This document shows, one piece after another, positions 39,688 to 49,096 of a DNA stretch of 64,000 nt. Origin of the DNA: Tetramitus jugosus (taxonomy: Eukaryota > Heterolobosea > Eutetramitea > Acrasida > Vahlkampfiidae). The stretch covers positions 124,001 to 188,000 of the forward strand of contig OW569384.1 of NCBI GenBank assembly GCA_937625935.1. Direction: 5' to 3'. Position 1 is the stretch's first letter. Every line of letters begins with the position of its first letter. The position numbers and the translations under genes were made by a program. Below the pieces are notes generated by a model. It saw only the letters and a program-made list of their open reading frames with translations, did no database searches and was not told where the DNA came from.

Positions 39688-40660
39688 TCAGTGTTTTGTT
39701 GTGAGGAAACATCATATTACTCCTCCCATTTACTCGTGCAGATGATGTTAATATATCGATAGCTTTCTTTCCTCCATACCATTTTAAATACATGGCTAAT
39801 AGTAAGATAGAGTTGTCGTATCTGTGACCATTGGATGTCTTTTTGTTGAAGTTCCGAAAACATATACGTATCCAATGTGAAAAGAATGAGTTGTTGAAAC
39901 TAGGATTTTGTATTGTAGATGAAAAGTCTTTGATCAATGAAGTAGATTCTTGAAAAGCAATAGTTTGTCCCTGAGATCTTAGCTTGTCGTTGTCTGATTT
40001 GAGTTTCGAGTTGTGATGTTGATACTGTTTGATGTACTCCCGTAGTAGCTCAGGGGGATCATGAATCTTCACTTTTCGTTGCGTTAGATCGTTCACGAGG
40101 TGATTCTTCAATCTCTTGATGCGGAATCTCAATATGTTATTGAACAACTTTTTACATTCTTGACACATAATATTTTGCTCTGAAAGGCTTTGACATAGTA
40201 TAGAATGAACTCTTCCTATGTCGTTGATATTATGTTGTCGTGCTATAACCATGTTCTTTTTTGAATCTAATATAACACCATTATTTATAATGTATTTTAA
40301 GCTGTCATCAATAATTCCGGGACAATTATGTTGTTTTGGTTTTTTGGAAGATCGATGTTCGGGTGTATCTCGCTTTCTTTTAGCATTTGTTGATAACCAT
40401 TGATTTGTATCTTCTTTAGAAAGTATTGTTCCTCTGTAATGGCTTTTCGTACTTGAAGATTGATAACGATGATATTTTATGACTATTGGTGTATCAGTAG
40501 ATGTGATGTTGTTTGTCAGTCTTTTTATTTCCTCCAAGCAATGCCAACAAATTTTATTGAGTTGGTTTCCGTTGCTTTTGTGTATGTGTACTCCATATGG
40601 GATGTTGTATAGTTTTGTTCCATTATTCACTTTATGTTGAAATACCACGCATTTACTCAT
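39668..40660 (-). pseudogene. Transposase N-terminal frame (DNA-binding part), ends by frameshift
   Basis: The frame is open from about 40756, with the first ATG at 40660 (MSKCVVFQHK). It has several Cys/His pairs (KICWHCLEEI; NIMCQECKKLF), which may form a zinc-binding DNA-recognition domain, although not a canonical THAP pattern. A nuclear-localisation-like KRKRDTPEHRSSKKPK follows, then a leucine-rich coiled region and the P-element-like YLKWYGG and TLKRW motifs. It stops at 39668. The next frame, shifted by one base, overlaps by 20 nt and continues the family pattern. A 4-C run (minus strand, 39675-39678) is the likeliest place of the slip. Confidence 0.65.
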
Positions 40661-40865
40661 ACTATTCTTCGTTTGTGTTTGAAATTGTGCTCTGTTCTGA
40701 TTCCAATGAGTGCAAAAATTTGTTGAACATTCACCAGATTGAAGTTCAATAAACACGATGAAGATTCAATTATGGCGTTTGTGTGTATCAGGCCCTTTGA
40801 CACCCGCTGAATTTTCCTGGAACTTCGTTTTTACTGCATGTATTCTGTTATCCCCTATGAAATAA

Positions 40866-41702
40866 GTGCAAGTACAAGCACAAGAATCGTTGGTGTTCAT
40901 TTTCTCTTCCTTTTCACTTGTTCGGTTCCCACTCTCCAATGTGCGCGAAATAAGAGATTTAGTCGCCGAAACTGGTTGGAGTGTCCCCCCTATGGAAAAA
41001 GAGGAAGTTCTACTTCCCAAGAAATACCCCTTCGTACTACGACTGTCAGTCCGCGTGCACGAAAAGCGTGACACGGACTTCCGATTACACCGATTTTCGA
41101 TGTTGCTTCAACAGTTGGTCACCGGCACCCACCGAATGGACGATCCTTTGCTCTTCTAATACTTTATCCATCAGTCTTACATGTCAATACTATGAAACCT
41201 GAGAAAAAGATTTAGCTTAAAATGCTTCGCTCCTTCCGCAAGCGAAAAGAACTCAAAGAGGAGAGCTTGAAGGATCAGAATACTTCTGGAAACGAAGCTT
41301 CGGAAAATTGATTGTCCATCCTTCCAAAGACACAACTTGCAGATTTAAGAAGGAAAGGAATCCATATCTATCAAATGAACTCAACAGATATTGTGCTTTG
41401 CAACAAGTTCACCGCAACAGGAGGATTCGAGAACATTTTCCAAGTAAACCCATTCCAATCTGCAAATTTTGCTGGATACTCAATGTCACCTTGACGTTCT
41501 CAGATCAACTAATGAACTTTGAACTCCACTTGGATGCTTTCACTCAACGACCAGTGCTATGGGAGCACAGAGACACCAAATTAGAGATTTCAAGTTACAA
41601 AACTGGTGTACTTGATTCCACTGTTTGAAGTACCTGAAGGATTGCAATGTCAAGGATCTGCGAGAAGAAGCTGCTTCTCTTGTCAACATCTTCAGAAAGT
41701 AA
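40866..41702 (+). pseudogene. Decayed coding remnants, family unknown
   Basis: Several short plus-strand frames read like protein but are broken by stops and frame changes: 40866-41159 with EIRDLVAETGWSVPPMEKEE and KYPFVLRLSVRVHEKRDTDF; 41312-41494 with FTATGGFENIFQVNPF; 41467-41628 with FELHLDAFTQRPVLWEHRD; and about 41625-41702 with LKYLKDCNVKDLREEAASLV. No splice pattern joins them cleanly. They may be one dead gene or dead mobile-element sequence next to the transposon. I do not recognise the family. The rest of 40757-41852 shows nothing. Confidence 0.3.
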
Positions 41703-41852
41703 TGGTTTGAGGATTGCAATTGAATCGAATGATTTTGAAAATTTTAAAGGGAGGAAACACAGAAGAAGTGGTTGGCATGTAAAGCACGAGCTCACACTCG
41801 ATTAAACAAATGAAATTTTTCAGGATAAAATACTCTACATTATAACTGATTG

Positions 41853-43810
41853 CTATGACAATTCTCTAAGCTTTTCCAAACAACCAACAATCATACTCTT
41901 ATTCTTCTCCTGATTCAAATCCTGTGCACTAAACAAACAATACTTTGGGATTCCTAGTTTGACACACGCGTCCAAAAATAATTCCACATTTGCATTGGAT
42001 TGAAAGATGGACCGTACTTTGTACTGTATCTTTCTCGTTGATATCAGCAGATTTCCTTCTGTTTGATTTTCAGTCTTCTTGCCAATCTCATTCACAAGTT
42101 GGCAAAGGATCACTCCTGAAGCTAAATTCTGATAGAATGACAGGTTTGGCTGGAATTGCAGCGCTTGATGATTGTTATCACTTTGATAATTGACAATCAT
42201 TGATTCAATCCAAGATTGCAATTGCACTTGAAGTGTTTCCAATTCCTGCTCCGTGTACTGTGGTGTCATGACTCGAAGTGAAAGTCTTCGATTGGAATTC
42301 AACACTGGTGAAGATGGAGAGGACGGTGAAGATGGTGAAACAGCAAACGGTGAAGAGATGGACGATGGCAGCGATGATGAAGGAGAACTGAGTGACCGAT
42401 CTCTATGTTGCGTCATAGGACCTCCACCATTATGACTTGTCGATGAGAGACGCCTCTGATGATGATTCATCATTAAGGATGCAGCATTTTGAGTAGTCGT
42501 CGGTGTGTTCGGCGTGTTCGGTGTGGTAGGTGTCACAGTTGACGTTGGAGTCGTCGATGAAGAAGATGAAACAACAGTAGTAGTAGTGCTGCTTCTTCGA
42601 CCAACATTAATAGTACTGTGACTGCGATGAGACCGATGATTGTTTGTTGGACTCGTATGATTGGCTTGTTGAATCATTTGTTCGAACATTAACATTTTTT
42701 CTCTTGTTGGGCTATGAGAATACAACTGTTGTTGCTGTTGTGGTTGCTGCTGTGGAGAGGATGATTCAACGACTGATAATGACATCTTTGAAGATGAAGG
42801 AACTAAAGGTTGAATTTTTGGTTCAATGAACAGTGAGAGAGTAGGAGGTGGTGTAGCTACTGTTGCCACACTTGTTGTCTCAGCTATCGATATCGTTGTC
42901 CTTGTGCTTGTAGTCGTAGCACCTATTATAGGTGTTATCATCATCATGTTATCATCGTTTCGTACATCAATAATCGTCGTCATTGCAGAATTGGAATGGT
43001 TCGTTTCGTGATCACTATTGTTGTGATTCTCATGATTGTGAGTCGTATTGTTAATCGTAATGACAGGAGAATGGTGGTACTCATTGTTCGTTTCAGCAGA
43101 GGTAATATCTATTAGAATCGCTTCTCGAACCGTGTCATTCTTCTTTTCACTCTTTCGAAGAGTCTTGCTTTTCTTTTTTGAAATAATTTTTACATTCTTC
43201 TGTGTGTTCGCTTGTGTCTTTGGCGGAGGTTGATACGACTGTTTTCCAATGAGCGTTCATTTAGTCGTAGATCGATTATTGGAGGGAGAAAATAAAACAA
43301 AATTTTTAATATACAATCCGAAGTTTTTTTGTAAGGCCGCACAGTGGTTTTTCAATGGTGTGTCGTAGTAGTACCTACTTTGAATGAATCATTGATATCT
43401 TGCGATCGATTATCATTGTTCACCAACAATGACATTGAATCATTATTGTTGTTGTTGTTGTCGTTGTAAGTCTCCTCCTGATGCCACTGTGTTGTTGACA
43501 AATTTTCTTCATCGTCGGACAATAAGGGTGCTTGGAGGGAGCGGTGCTGCGCAGTGTTTGTTTCGTCAGCATGACTGTTGGTTGGTTGAGATGCCTTATG
43601 AGAGAAACATTTGTTCAGTGTCTCCCGAATAGACTGTATGGACGACCATGAACGATGATGACTGTTGCTATTGTTGTTGGTGGTGTGGTGCGGAAAGAAA
43701 CGATTCTTCACATAGAGTAAAATGACAAAGATGATGAGGAGAAGGAGAAGAAGAAACAGTATCATGAGTGGTACTGTCAGAGTGACATATAGCATTGCCA
43801 GTCCATTCAT
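41853..43810 (-). CDS. Membrane-anchored calponin-homology-domain protein (two exons)
   Basis: The exons are 43810-43379 and 43238-41853, split by a 140-nt GT-AG intron (donor AAA|GTAGGT, acceptor AAACAG). Both exons are in phase 0 and the second frame has no ATG before residue 230, which supports the join. The 605-residue product starts with a long hydrophobic segment (VPLMILFLLLLLLIIFVILLY), has a disordered middle rich in Asn, Thr, Ser and Gln, and ends in a single CH domain (about 490-605: LQSWIESMIV, LASGVILCQLVNEIG, NVELFLDACVKLGIP). A single CH domain is typical of signalling or microtubule/actin adaptors. It could tie a membrane to the cytoskeleton. This pairing is rare as far as I know. 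Confidence 0.8.
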
Positions 43811-43901
43811 TTTGTGTTTGTTGTTTTTTGTGAATTTGCGTAAAAATGTTTGTCAAGTCAGTCATGTGTCACACGGAGAAATACAGACATGATCGGACAA
43901 G

Positions 43902-43905
43902 AAAA
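43902..43905 (-). terminator. Pol III terminator of 5S rRNA
   Basis: A run of four T on the minus strand overlaps and follows the 3' end of the 5S gene. Confidence 0.7.
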
Positions 43906-44023
43906 GCCTACATTACTGAGGGTTCTCGAGTAGTCTCCTATCTCAATACTGACTCAGCCAGATGACGCTTAACTTCTCTATTCGGATGGGAAGAGGTGGT
44001 TCCATCATTGTATGAACGTAGAC
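43904..44023 (-). rRNA. 5S ribosomal RNA
   Basis: The 120-nt minus-strand sequence begins GTCTACG and ends TGTAGGCTT, which form helix I. The internal promoter elements are present: a box A-like AGTTAAGC and a box C-like GATAGGAGACTAC. The loop region CCCATCCGAATAGAGAAG matches the conserved 5S core. A TTTT at the 3' end serves as terminator. It stands alone between two protein genes here, not in a tandem repeat within this window. Confidence 0.92.
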
Positions 44024-44313
44024 ATCGATAAAGATACTTAGAACTATTTGTGTGATTAAATATGTAAATGTTGAAATGCATTCGCGTTTTTTGAGAATTA
44101 TTTTGAGTCCAGGTGAATCAAGCAACAATTGAATCGTATTCGGTAAGCATCTGATCGATAGGCAATAGATTCATTTAATTATCATTCACTCCTTATCGAC
44201 TGATAATGCTGCTCTTACGAGTTCATCGAGAGAAGATTGAAAACCTTCTGACTTCACAGGCCACCCATAATCGAGTTGAGTGCTGTTCGAAAACCAACCT
44301 GCAAAAAAAAAGC

Positions 44314-45342
44314 ATGACCACAGAATCAGCAACACTCAGCTGGGACGAACTGTTCCAGGTTCTGCTCTTTCTGCCAGTATCAGATGTGTGTCACTATTCT
44401 CAGACCAATTCTTTTACTTATGACTGCATCACATCCAATCAACACTTGTGGAGTGAGCTTCTCAAAAGAGATTTTGGTGACTTTTTGGAAATCTTGCAGT
44501 CATCTCTGACTGTCATTGAAGAAGAAGACACTACAAAGATTCCATTTGGTGGTGGATGTGACGAGCTGAGAGATTATACTTGTTACTATGCACGATTTTG
44601 TCAGTTTCCGTTCAATCTCGTAGAGTCCCCTCCCGTGTTCAACGATGAAAACAATTGCACAGTTTCAAAGGTTGCATTCGGTGTGGTATCCAGCCAACTA
44701 AACCTATCAGTGCTCTCCATCTTAAGAGACAGACAACTAAAAAAACAACAGGATGATTCGTGTCATACGATGATTGGTGTCGATTTTAAGGTTATGTACA
44801 TGGCTTCCAAAGAGCCAACGAAGACTTCGAACTTTGCACTTCAATTTTGGATTCCCGGTCGAGGTGTGGAGTTATCTCAACGCATTGCGAGAGGTTTCTA
44901 CCGAGGGACTCAATGCTTGGTGATCGCGGTTGACCCTAGGCATGCATGGGATGAATGTAGTTATTCCACTAGTTTGCCATACAGCAATAAGGGCACGAAT
45001 TCAATGTCGAGAGCTTTGACTGCACTCAAGGAGAGTAAACCTCATTTAAAGCTTGAACCACCAAATGCATGCAAGGGAGTGTTGATTGTTGGTGTCGGGG
45101 CTTGGTCAAAAGATGCACCAATTTCAAAACAGAGATTCCTCAAGGATTGTGCTCAAGTGTTATTGTGTGATATTTTACCTTTGGAGTACTGTGAGGTAAC
45201 CAGTTCTAATGTAACAGTAATGTCTGATCTAATTTTGAGGCGGCTTTACACATTTCATCAATGGGCTGCTCTTGATGGAGATAATCTACCACCACCCAAA
45301 CCAACACAACAAGCCCCAACATCGAGATGCATCTTGAGTTGA
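44314..45342 (+). CDS. F-box protein fused to a Rab-like pseudo-GTPase with C-terminal CaaX box
   Basis: The 342-residue product starts at the ATG at 44314; an upstream in-frame ATG (44206) adds an unlikely leader. Residues 8-50 are an F-box (LSWDELFQVLLFLPVSDV, HLWSELLKRDF). From about 117 the sequence follows a Rab GTPase with key residues lost: SKVAFGVVSSQLNLSVL in place of the P-loop (no GKS/T), HTMIGVDFKVMYM as switch I with its Thr, LQFWIPGRGVE in place of WDTAGQE, and GFYRGTQCLVIAVD as the strand after switch II. The NKxD motif is replaced (GAWSKD). It ends in CILS, a farnesylation-type CaaX. It may bring an SCF ubiquitin ligase to membranes. Nucleotide binding is unlikely. Confidence 0.75.
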   Translation: MTTESATLSWDELFQVLLFLPVSDVCHYSQTNSFTYDCITSNQHLWSELLKRDFGDFLEILQSSLTVIEEEDTTKIPFGGGCDELRDYTCYYARFCQFPFNLVESPPVFNDENNCTVSKVAFGVVSSQLNLSVLSILRDRQLKKQQDDSCHTMIGVDFKVMYMASKEPTKTSNFALQFWIPGRGVELSQRIARGFYRGTQCLVIAVDPRHAWDECSYSTSLPYSNKGTNSMSRALTALKESKPHLKLEPPNACKGVLIVGVGAWSKDAPISKQRFLKDCAQVLLCDILPLEYCEVTSSNVTVMSDLILRRLYTFHQWAALDGDNLPPPKPTQQAPTSRCILS

Positions 45343-45554
45343 ATTGGCTTATTTGGATTCAACAATCGTTCGATGGCCCAAGCTCTTTTGTGGAAGCTTC
45401 AATGGAAAATTCAATAAGCAAAATCAAAGAAGAAATTCCAAAGACATTATCTCAATGCAATTGGACTCGAGGGCTCTGCACAAGTTAAACAACCAGACAA
45501 TTACCCAGGTCCAACTTTCTGAAATATGTTCATTTCTGGGCGGAGATTCAGGTT

Positions 45555-45966
45555 CTAGTGAAGAACATCCTCTCTGTCGAACCACAATTCTACTCTTGTA
45601 TCCTTAGGCATGTTCAATTTGTTAAGCTGTAAGGCGAAAACCTCTCTAATTCTACGCCTAACCTCTTGTGCGGGCGGACACTCAACTATTAGATGAACAA
45701 TAGTTGTGTAATGTGCCACTCCTAACCTGGTGATAAAACCAGAGTTCTCTTCTATCCACTTTAGGAACGTGTTCCATTCACCGGTACGCCATTGATACAG
45801 AGTACATACGTCGTACGGTTCGAAGTTACATCAGCCCGACGGCACGGAGGACCGGCCAGTTCCACATAAAACTGGACACGCCTGTATTCCTTGGTCCAAG
45901 TCCTTTCAGTCCATACAATTGCTTTGCTTTCTCGTACAATGAGACATGATTCCGCTCAGCACGTTA
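45555..45966 (-). mobile_element. Remnant of a non-LTR (LINE-like) reverse transcriptase C-terminus
   Basis: The minus strand codes, without a start codon, for about 91 residues ending at 45555 that include YDVCTLYQWRTGEWNTFLKW and TIVHLIVECPPAQEVRRRI. The H-x4-C-P pattern followed by a basic helix is the usual end of non-LTR retrotransposon reverse transcriptases. Upstream of a stop near 45831 another frame gives RRVQFYVELAGPPCRRADV, so the copy seems frameshifted. The base composition between 45780 and 45910 is richer in G+C than its neighbours. Assignment is by motif only. The rest of 45343-46047 has no supported gene; an 87-codon plus-strand frame at 45344-45607 has no motif. Confidence 0.45.
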
Positions 45967-46047
45967 TGAGCAGTGTTTCATCTCTCTGTCACAAATTGTT
46001 CTCTCTGCATCCTTTTTGGTGTCTTTTTTCGTCAATTTACTGTAGAT

Positions 46048-46127
46048 GGCGGAATGGCCGAGAGGTCTAAGGCGGTACGTTCAGGTCGTATTCCGAAAGG
46101 GCGTGGGTTCGAACCCCACTTCCGTCA
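46048..46127 (+). tRNA. tRNA-Leu (anticodon CAG)
   Basis: The 80-nt sequence folds as a class II tRNA. The acceptor stem pairs GGCGGAA with TTCCGTC (one G-U), the D arm is TGGCCGAGAGGTCTAAGGCG, the anticodon arm GTACG-TTCAGGT-CGTAT gives CAG, a long variable arm follows, and the T arm is GTGGGTTCGAACCCCAC. The discriminator is A, as in Leu tRNAs. No intron is present. It sits 77 nt before the RRM gene start codon on the same strand. Confidence 0.94.
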
Positions 46128-46131
46128 AACC

Positions 46132-46135
46132 TTTT
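46132..46135 (+). terminator. Pol III terminator of tRNA-Leu
   Basis: TTTT lies five bases after the tRNA; a second T run follows at about 46140-46146. Confidence 0.7.
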
Positions 46136-46203
46136 GTGGTTTTTTCAACCCAAAAACTCAAGTCAAACAAAAACCATTGAACAATCAACAAAGAACACAC
46201 AAG

Positions 46204-48885
46204 ATGAACAACGCAGAGTATAACAATAGCGACGGTGAGAACTGCTCGGATAGCACCACACCCACCAACAAACATTCATCAACCCATCACGTCGGCACTG
46301 AATTTGTCGAAAATCAACTCAACAATGTCGAATTAAACGACAATCATCACCCATTTGTTGAACATGAGGAAGAAGAAGAAGATCAACACGACGACGACGA
46401 CGACGTTGATCAACACCAACAACATGACAATCATCATCATCATCACCACCACCGTCAACAACAACAACATCCATTTTCAATCAAACTGTACAACAAACGA
46501 GGAATGAAGCGACAGAGACAGTACAATGATCACGATCCAAACTATGATCGATTTGGTCACAAGGCATCTTCATCATTGTTCATTGATCGATTGCCCGAAC
46601 ATGTCACTGTTCAAGAATTACAACAAATGCTCAATCAAATGCTAGTCAACAAGTTTGTTCCCAAAGAGATTCAACTCGGTCAGAAACCAAAGTTACAGAG
46701 AGGAGAGTTTCGAACGGCAATCATGAGATTTCATTCAGTGGAGGAAGCAGTGGCATGCAGGAGTGCGTTGCAACAGTATCAGGACTCTGAATGGGAGAAT
46801 CCAATAGTGGTTCATTATGTCAAGAGTTCTATTGATGAAGAAGAAACATCCACCTCATCTCATTCCAATAACAATAGTAATAACCATAGTCCCGTTTCGC
46901 CATTGTCTTCAACGGGTAGTGCATTTGTTGTTCGTTCTGCTTCGACATCGCCTCTGAGTGCATCTGCTACGACTTTTACTGCTGCTGCTGCTGCAACGAC
47001 TACTCCTACGACAACTGCATCTGCTGTTACTACTCCTACGACAACTACTGTGACAACTAGCTCTGAGGATCCAACTACGACGACAACAACAAGAACAACA
47101 TGCGAGACACCACCACCATCACGATCAACACCCTCTCAATCCTTGTCGGCATCACCAGCTGCAGCAGCAACAGCAACAGCATCAGCATCAGTGTCATCCA
47201 CATATGTTCCACCACCACCTCCACTACTGACACAATCTACAGCAGCAATGTATCATAGTGGTGGTGGTGCAAGCGATATTTTTTATCCTCCTTCTTCATC
47301 TGCTCATCACCATCACTACATTCCCCATCATCCTTCTCACCATCATCCTCACTACCCAACATACTCTTCTCCCTATCATCATGTAGCGATTGTACCACCA
47401 CCTCCACCACAGGTACATCATCATCATCAACAACAGTATCAACAATATCCATATCAACCATATCATCAACAACAACAACAACAACCCCATTATGGTTACT
47501 ATGTCGTGCAACAACAACAACATCAACCACAGCAGCAACAACCAGTACATTCCTATCATGTTGCCCATCATCATCATCATCATCAACCACAAGCACAACA
47601 ACGATATGCATCTTCTCCCATGTATGATCATCACTATGATGATGAAGAAGAACAAGTCGAAGAACAAGAACAGGAAAACAACAAGATACCAGATGATTAT
47701 TATCAATCATCTGCGAGTGATCAACAATCGAGACGTTCTCTGTCTCCGTCTCCTTCGATTACTTCATCTACATCATCATTGTCTTCTTCTTCTGCTGCTT
47801 CGATACGATATCATCATTCTCATCCACACTATCGTCAACACCATCAACAACAACAACAACATCATCCATCACATTATTCATATCAACAACAGCAAAATCA
47901 ACAGCAGCAGCAGCACTATAGAAACAATTCATCTTCTTCGTATCATAAGCATGCGACAGGTAGACAACATCAACAACAGCATTATCATCCATCATCATCT
48001 AGTCATCAACAACAGCGCAACAATACTTTGAAACAACAACAATATACGAATAATCGATATCATCATCATCATCATTCTCATGGTCATGGTAGTGGTAGTA
48101 GTGGATCAAACTCGAGAGGAGGTGGAGGACATTATGGAAGAATGAGATCCATGCCATCTTCTCCTATCTCTCACAATAGTGCAAATAGTCAATTCAATGT
48201 TAGTGCTAGTGGTGTCTTTTTGGATCAGGATCGATTGGGTAATGGCGCATGTCCCTGCTTGTTCATCAAGAACTTTTCTAGGTTTGTCACAGAGGATTGC
48301 GTTCGTGCTGCGTTCCCCTCTGTTCAATATGTCTCGCTGGGAACGAAATCGTTGCAATATGGTGAGCACAGAACAGCGTACTTGTATTTTGAAGATGTTC
48401 AAACGGCTGTGAACGAACGAAAGAGAATGGATGGTCAACTGATAAAGGTATCATCAAGTTGTGAGACAGGAAGCCATGGCTCGTTGAGCACTTCCAACAA
48501 CAATAGTGCACAGCAACAATCTGAACAGCCAATCATTGATGCTGACGCACAACAACCGCTCATGATTTACTATTCAAAGAGGCCTCAGGATCAACAACCG
48601 CACTCCAAAGTATTAAGCTATCTTTATGATTCGCGTGGTAACCCTGCTACTAACTGTTTGTTCATTGATCAATTACCGTACAATATATTGGAATCAGAAA
48701 TTAGGGGCATATTCGAAGGATACTCTCCAATGAATATCGTGGTCGGTAAGAAGCAACTGAGACCTGGTGAGTACAGAACTGCTCTCGTTTATTTTGCGAG
48801 TGTGGAACAAGCTGTCGATTGTCGCTCAGATCTTCAAGATTACAAGATTAACGAGCATTCGATAGTTATTAACTTTAGGAGGTAA
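46204..48885 (+). CDS. Three-RRM RNA-binding protein with long Gln/His-rich linker
   Basis: I start the gene at 46204 (MNNAEYNNSDGENC) because the open frame upstream runs through tRNA-Leu. The 893-residue product has RRM-like domains at about residues 120-215 (SSLFIDRLPEHVTVQELQQM), 680-785 (PCLFIKNFSRFVTEDCVRAA) and 815-893 (NCLFIDQLPYNILESEIRGI). Each repeats the same local pattern, G-E-[FHY]-R-T-A followed by a hydrophobic strand (GEFRTAIMRF, GEHRTAYLYF, GEYRTALVYF), so they arose by duplication. The 450-residue linker between domains 1 and 2 is made of Ser/Thr, Pro, Gln and His runs. It probably binds mRNA; the prion-like linker suggests granule formation. Confidence 0.87.
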   Translation: MNNAEYNNSDGENCSDSTTPTNKHSSTHHVGTEFVENQLNNVELNDNHHPFVEHEEEEEDQHDDDDDVDQHQQHDNHHHHHHHRQQQQHPFSIKLYNKRGMKRQRQYNDHDPNYDRFGHKASSSLFIDRLPEHVTVQELQQMLNQMLVNKFVPKEIQLGQKPKLQRGEFRTAIMRFHSVEEAVACRSALQQYQDSEWENPIVVHYVKSSIDEEETSTSSHSNNNSNNHSPVSPLSSTGSAFVVRSASTSPLSASATTFTAAAAATTTPTTTASAVTTPTTTTVTTSSEDPTTTTTTRTTCETPPPSRSTPSQSLSASPAAAATATASASVSSTYVPPPPPLLTQSTAAMYHSGGGASDIFYPPSSSAHHHHYIPHHPSHHHPHYPTYSSPYHHVAIVPPPPPQVHHHHQQQYQQYPYQPYHQQQQQQPHYGYYVVQQQQHQPQQQQPVHSYHVAHHHHHHQPQAQQRYASSPMYDHHYDDEEEQVEEQEQENNKIPDDYYQSSASDQQSRRSLSPSPSITSSTSSLSSSSAASIRYHHSHPHYRQHHQQQQQHHPSHYSYQQQQNQQQQQHYRNNSSSSYHKHATGRQHQQQHYHPSSSSHQQQRNNTLKQQQYTNNRYHHHHHSHGHGSGSSGSNSRGGGGHYGRMRSMPSSPISHNSANSQFNVSASGVFLDQDRLGNGACPCLFIKNFSRFVTEDCVRAAFPSVQYVSLGTKSLQYGEHRTAYLYFEDVQTAVNERKRMDGQLIKVSSSCETGSHGSLSTSNNNSAQQQSEQPIIDADAQQPLMIYYSKRPQDQQPHSKVLSYLYDSRGNPATNCLFIDQLPYNILESEIRGIFEGYSPMNIVVGKKQLRPGEYRTALVYFASVEQAVDCRSDLQDYKINEHSIVINFRR
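47280..48110. repeat. CAA/CAT-rich low-complexity coding tract
   Basis: Dense CAN triplet runs code for Gln/His in the RRM protein linker. On the opposite strand the same DNA gives long false frames of Val/Asp/Met. Confidence 0.85.
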
Positions 48886-49096
48886 TACATTAATGAATGA
48901 GCTAGATATCAAACAAAGGTATACAAACAACAATGATAACAATGAGAGTTTGCTTTTGATTGATTGATAGATTGATTTGATTGATACTGAACGATTACAC
49001 TGTATTCGATTGATTGATGCATTGGTATGGATGATTACGATGATGAACAACAACAGTACGATGATTTTGATAGTCTTCAAACAATATCCTTTATTC

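Larger units (their letters stand above)
37159..40660 (-). mobile_element. P-element-superfamily-like transposon gene with fused DEDDh exonuclease
   Basis: Two overlapping minus-strand frames together look like one transposase gene. The N-terminal frame ends with YDNSILLLAMYLKWYGGKKA and FPHNKTLKRW, matching the region before the catalytic domain of P-element/THAP9 transposases. The second frame has the RNase H-like catalytic residues in the P-element order: Asp in ISWDETDI, Asp in SSDGDPQN, the conserved DSQHIVKNIRNAL, and Glu in VVENFFSIMR. An exonuclease domain and Cys-rich modules follow. I looked for terminal inverted repeats in the 250 nt on each side and found none I can defend, so the element ends are unknown and the limits given are those of the coding region. 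Confidence 0.75.

Noticed and set aside
39668-40756. Canonical THAP DNA-binding domain at the transposase N-terminus
   Set aside because: Cys/His pairs are present but the C2CH spacing and the conserved Pro and Trp of THAP are not.
45810-45835. Possible Pol III B box (GGTTCGAAG) in the LINE-like stretch
   Set aside because: No tRNA cloverleaf or matching A box can be formed around it.
45973-46203. N-terminal extension of the RRM protein
   Set aside because: It would be the translation of tRNA-Leu and its terminator; the ATG at 46204 is the sensible start.
47237-47710. Long minus-strand frames rich in Val, Asp and Met opposite the RRM gene
   Set aside because: They are the reverse of CAT/CAA repeats coding His/Gln in a well-supported gene and have no motif.
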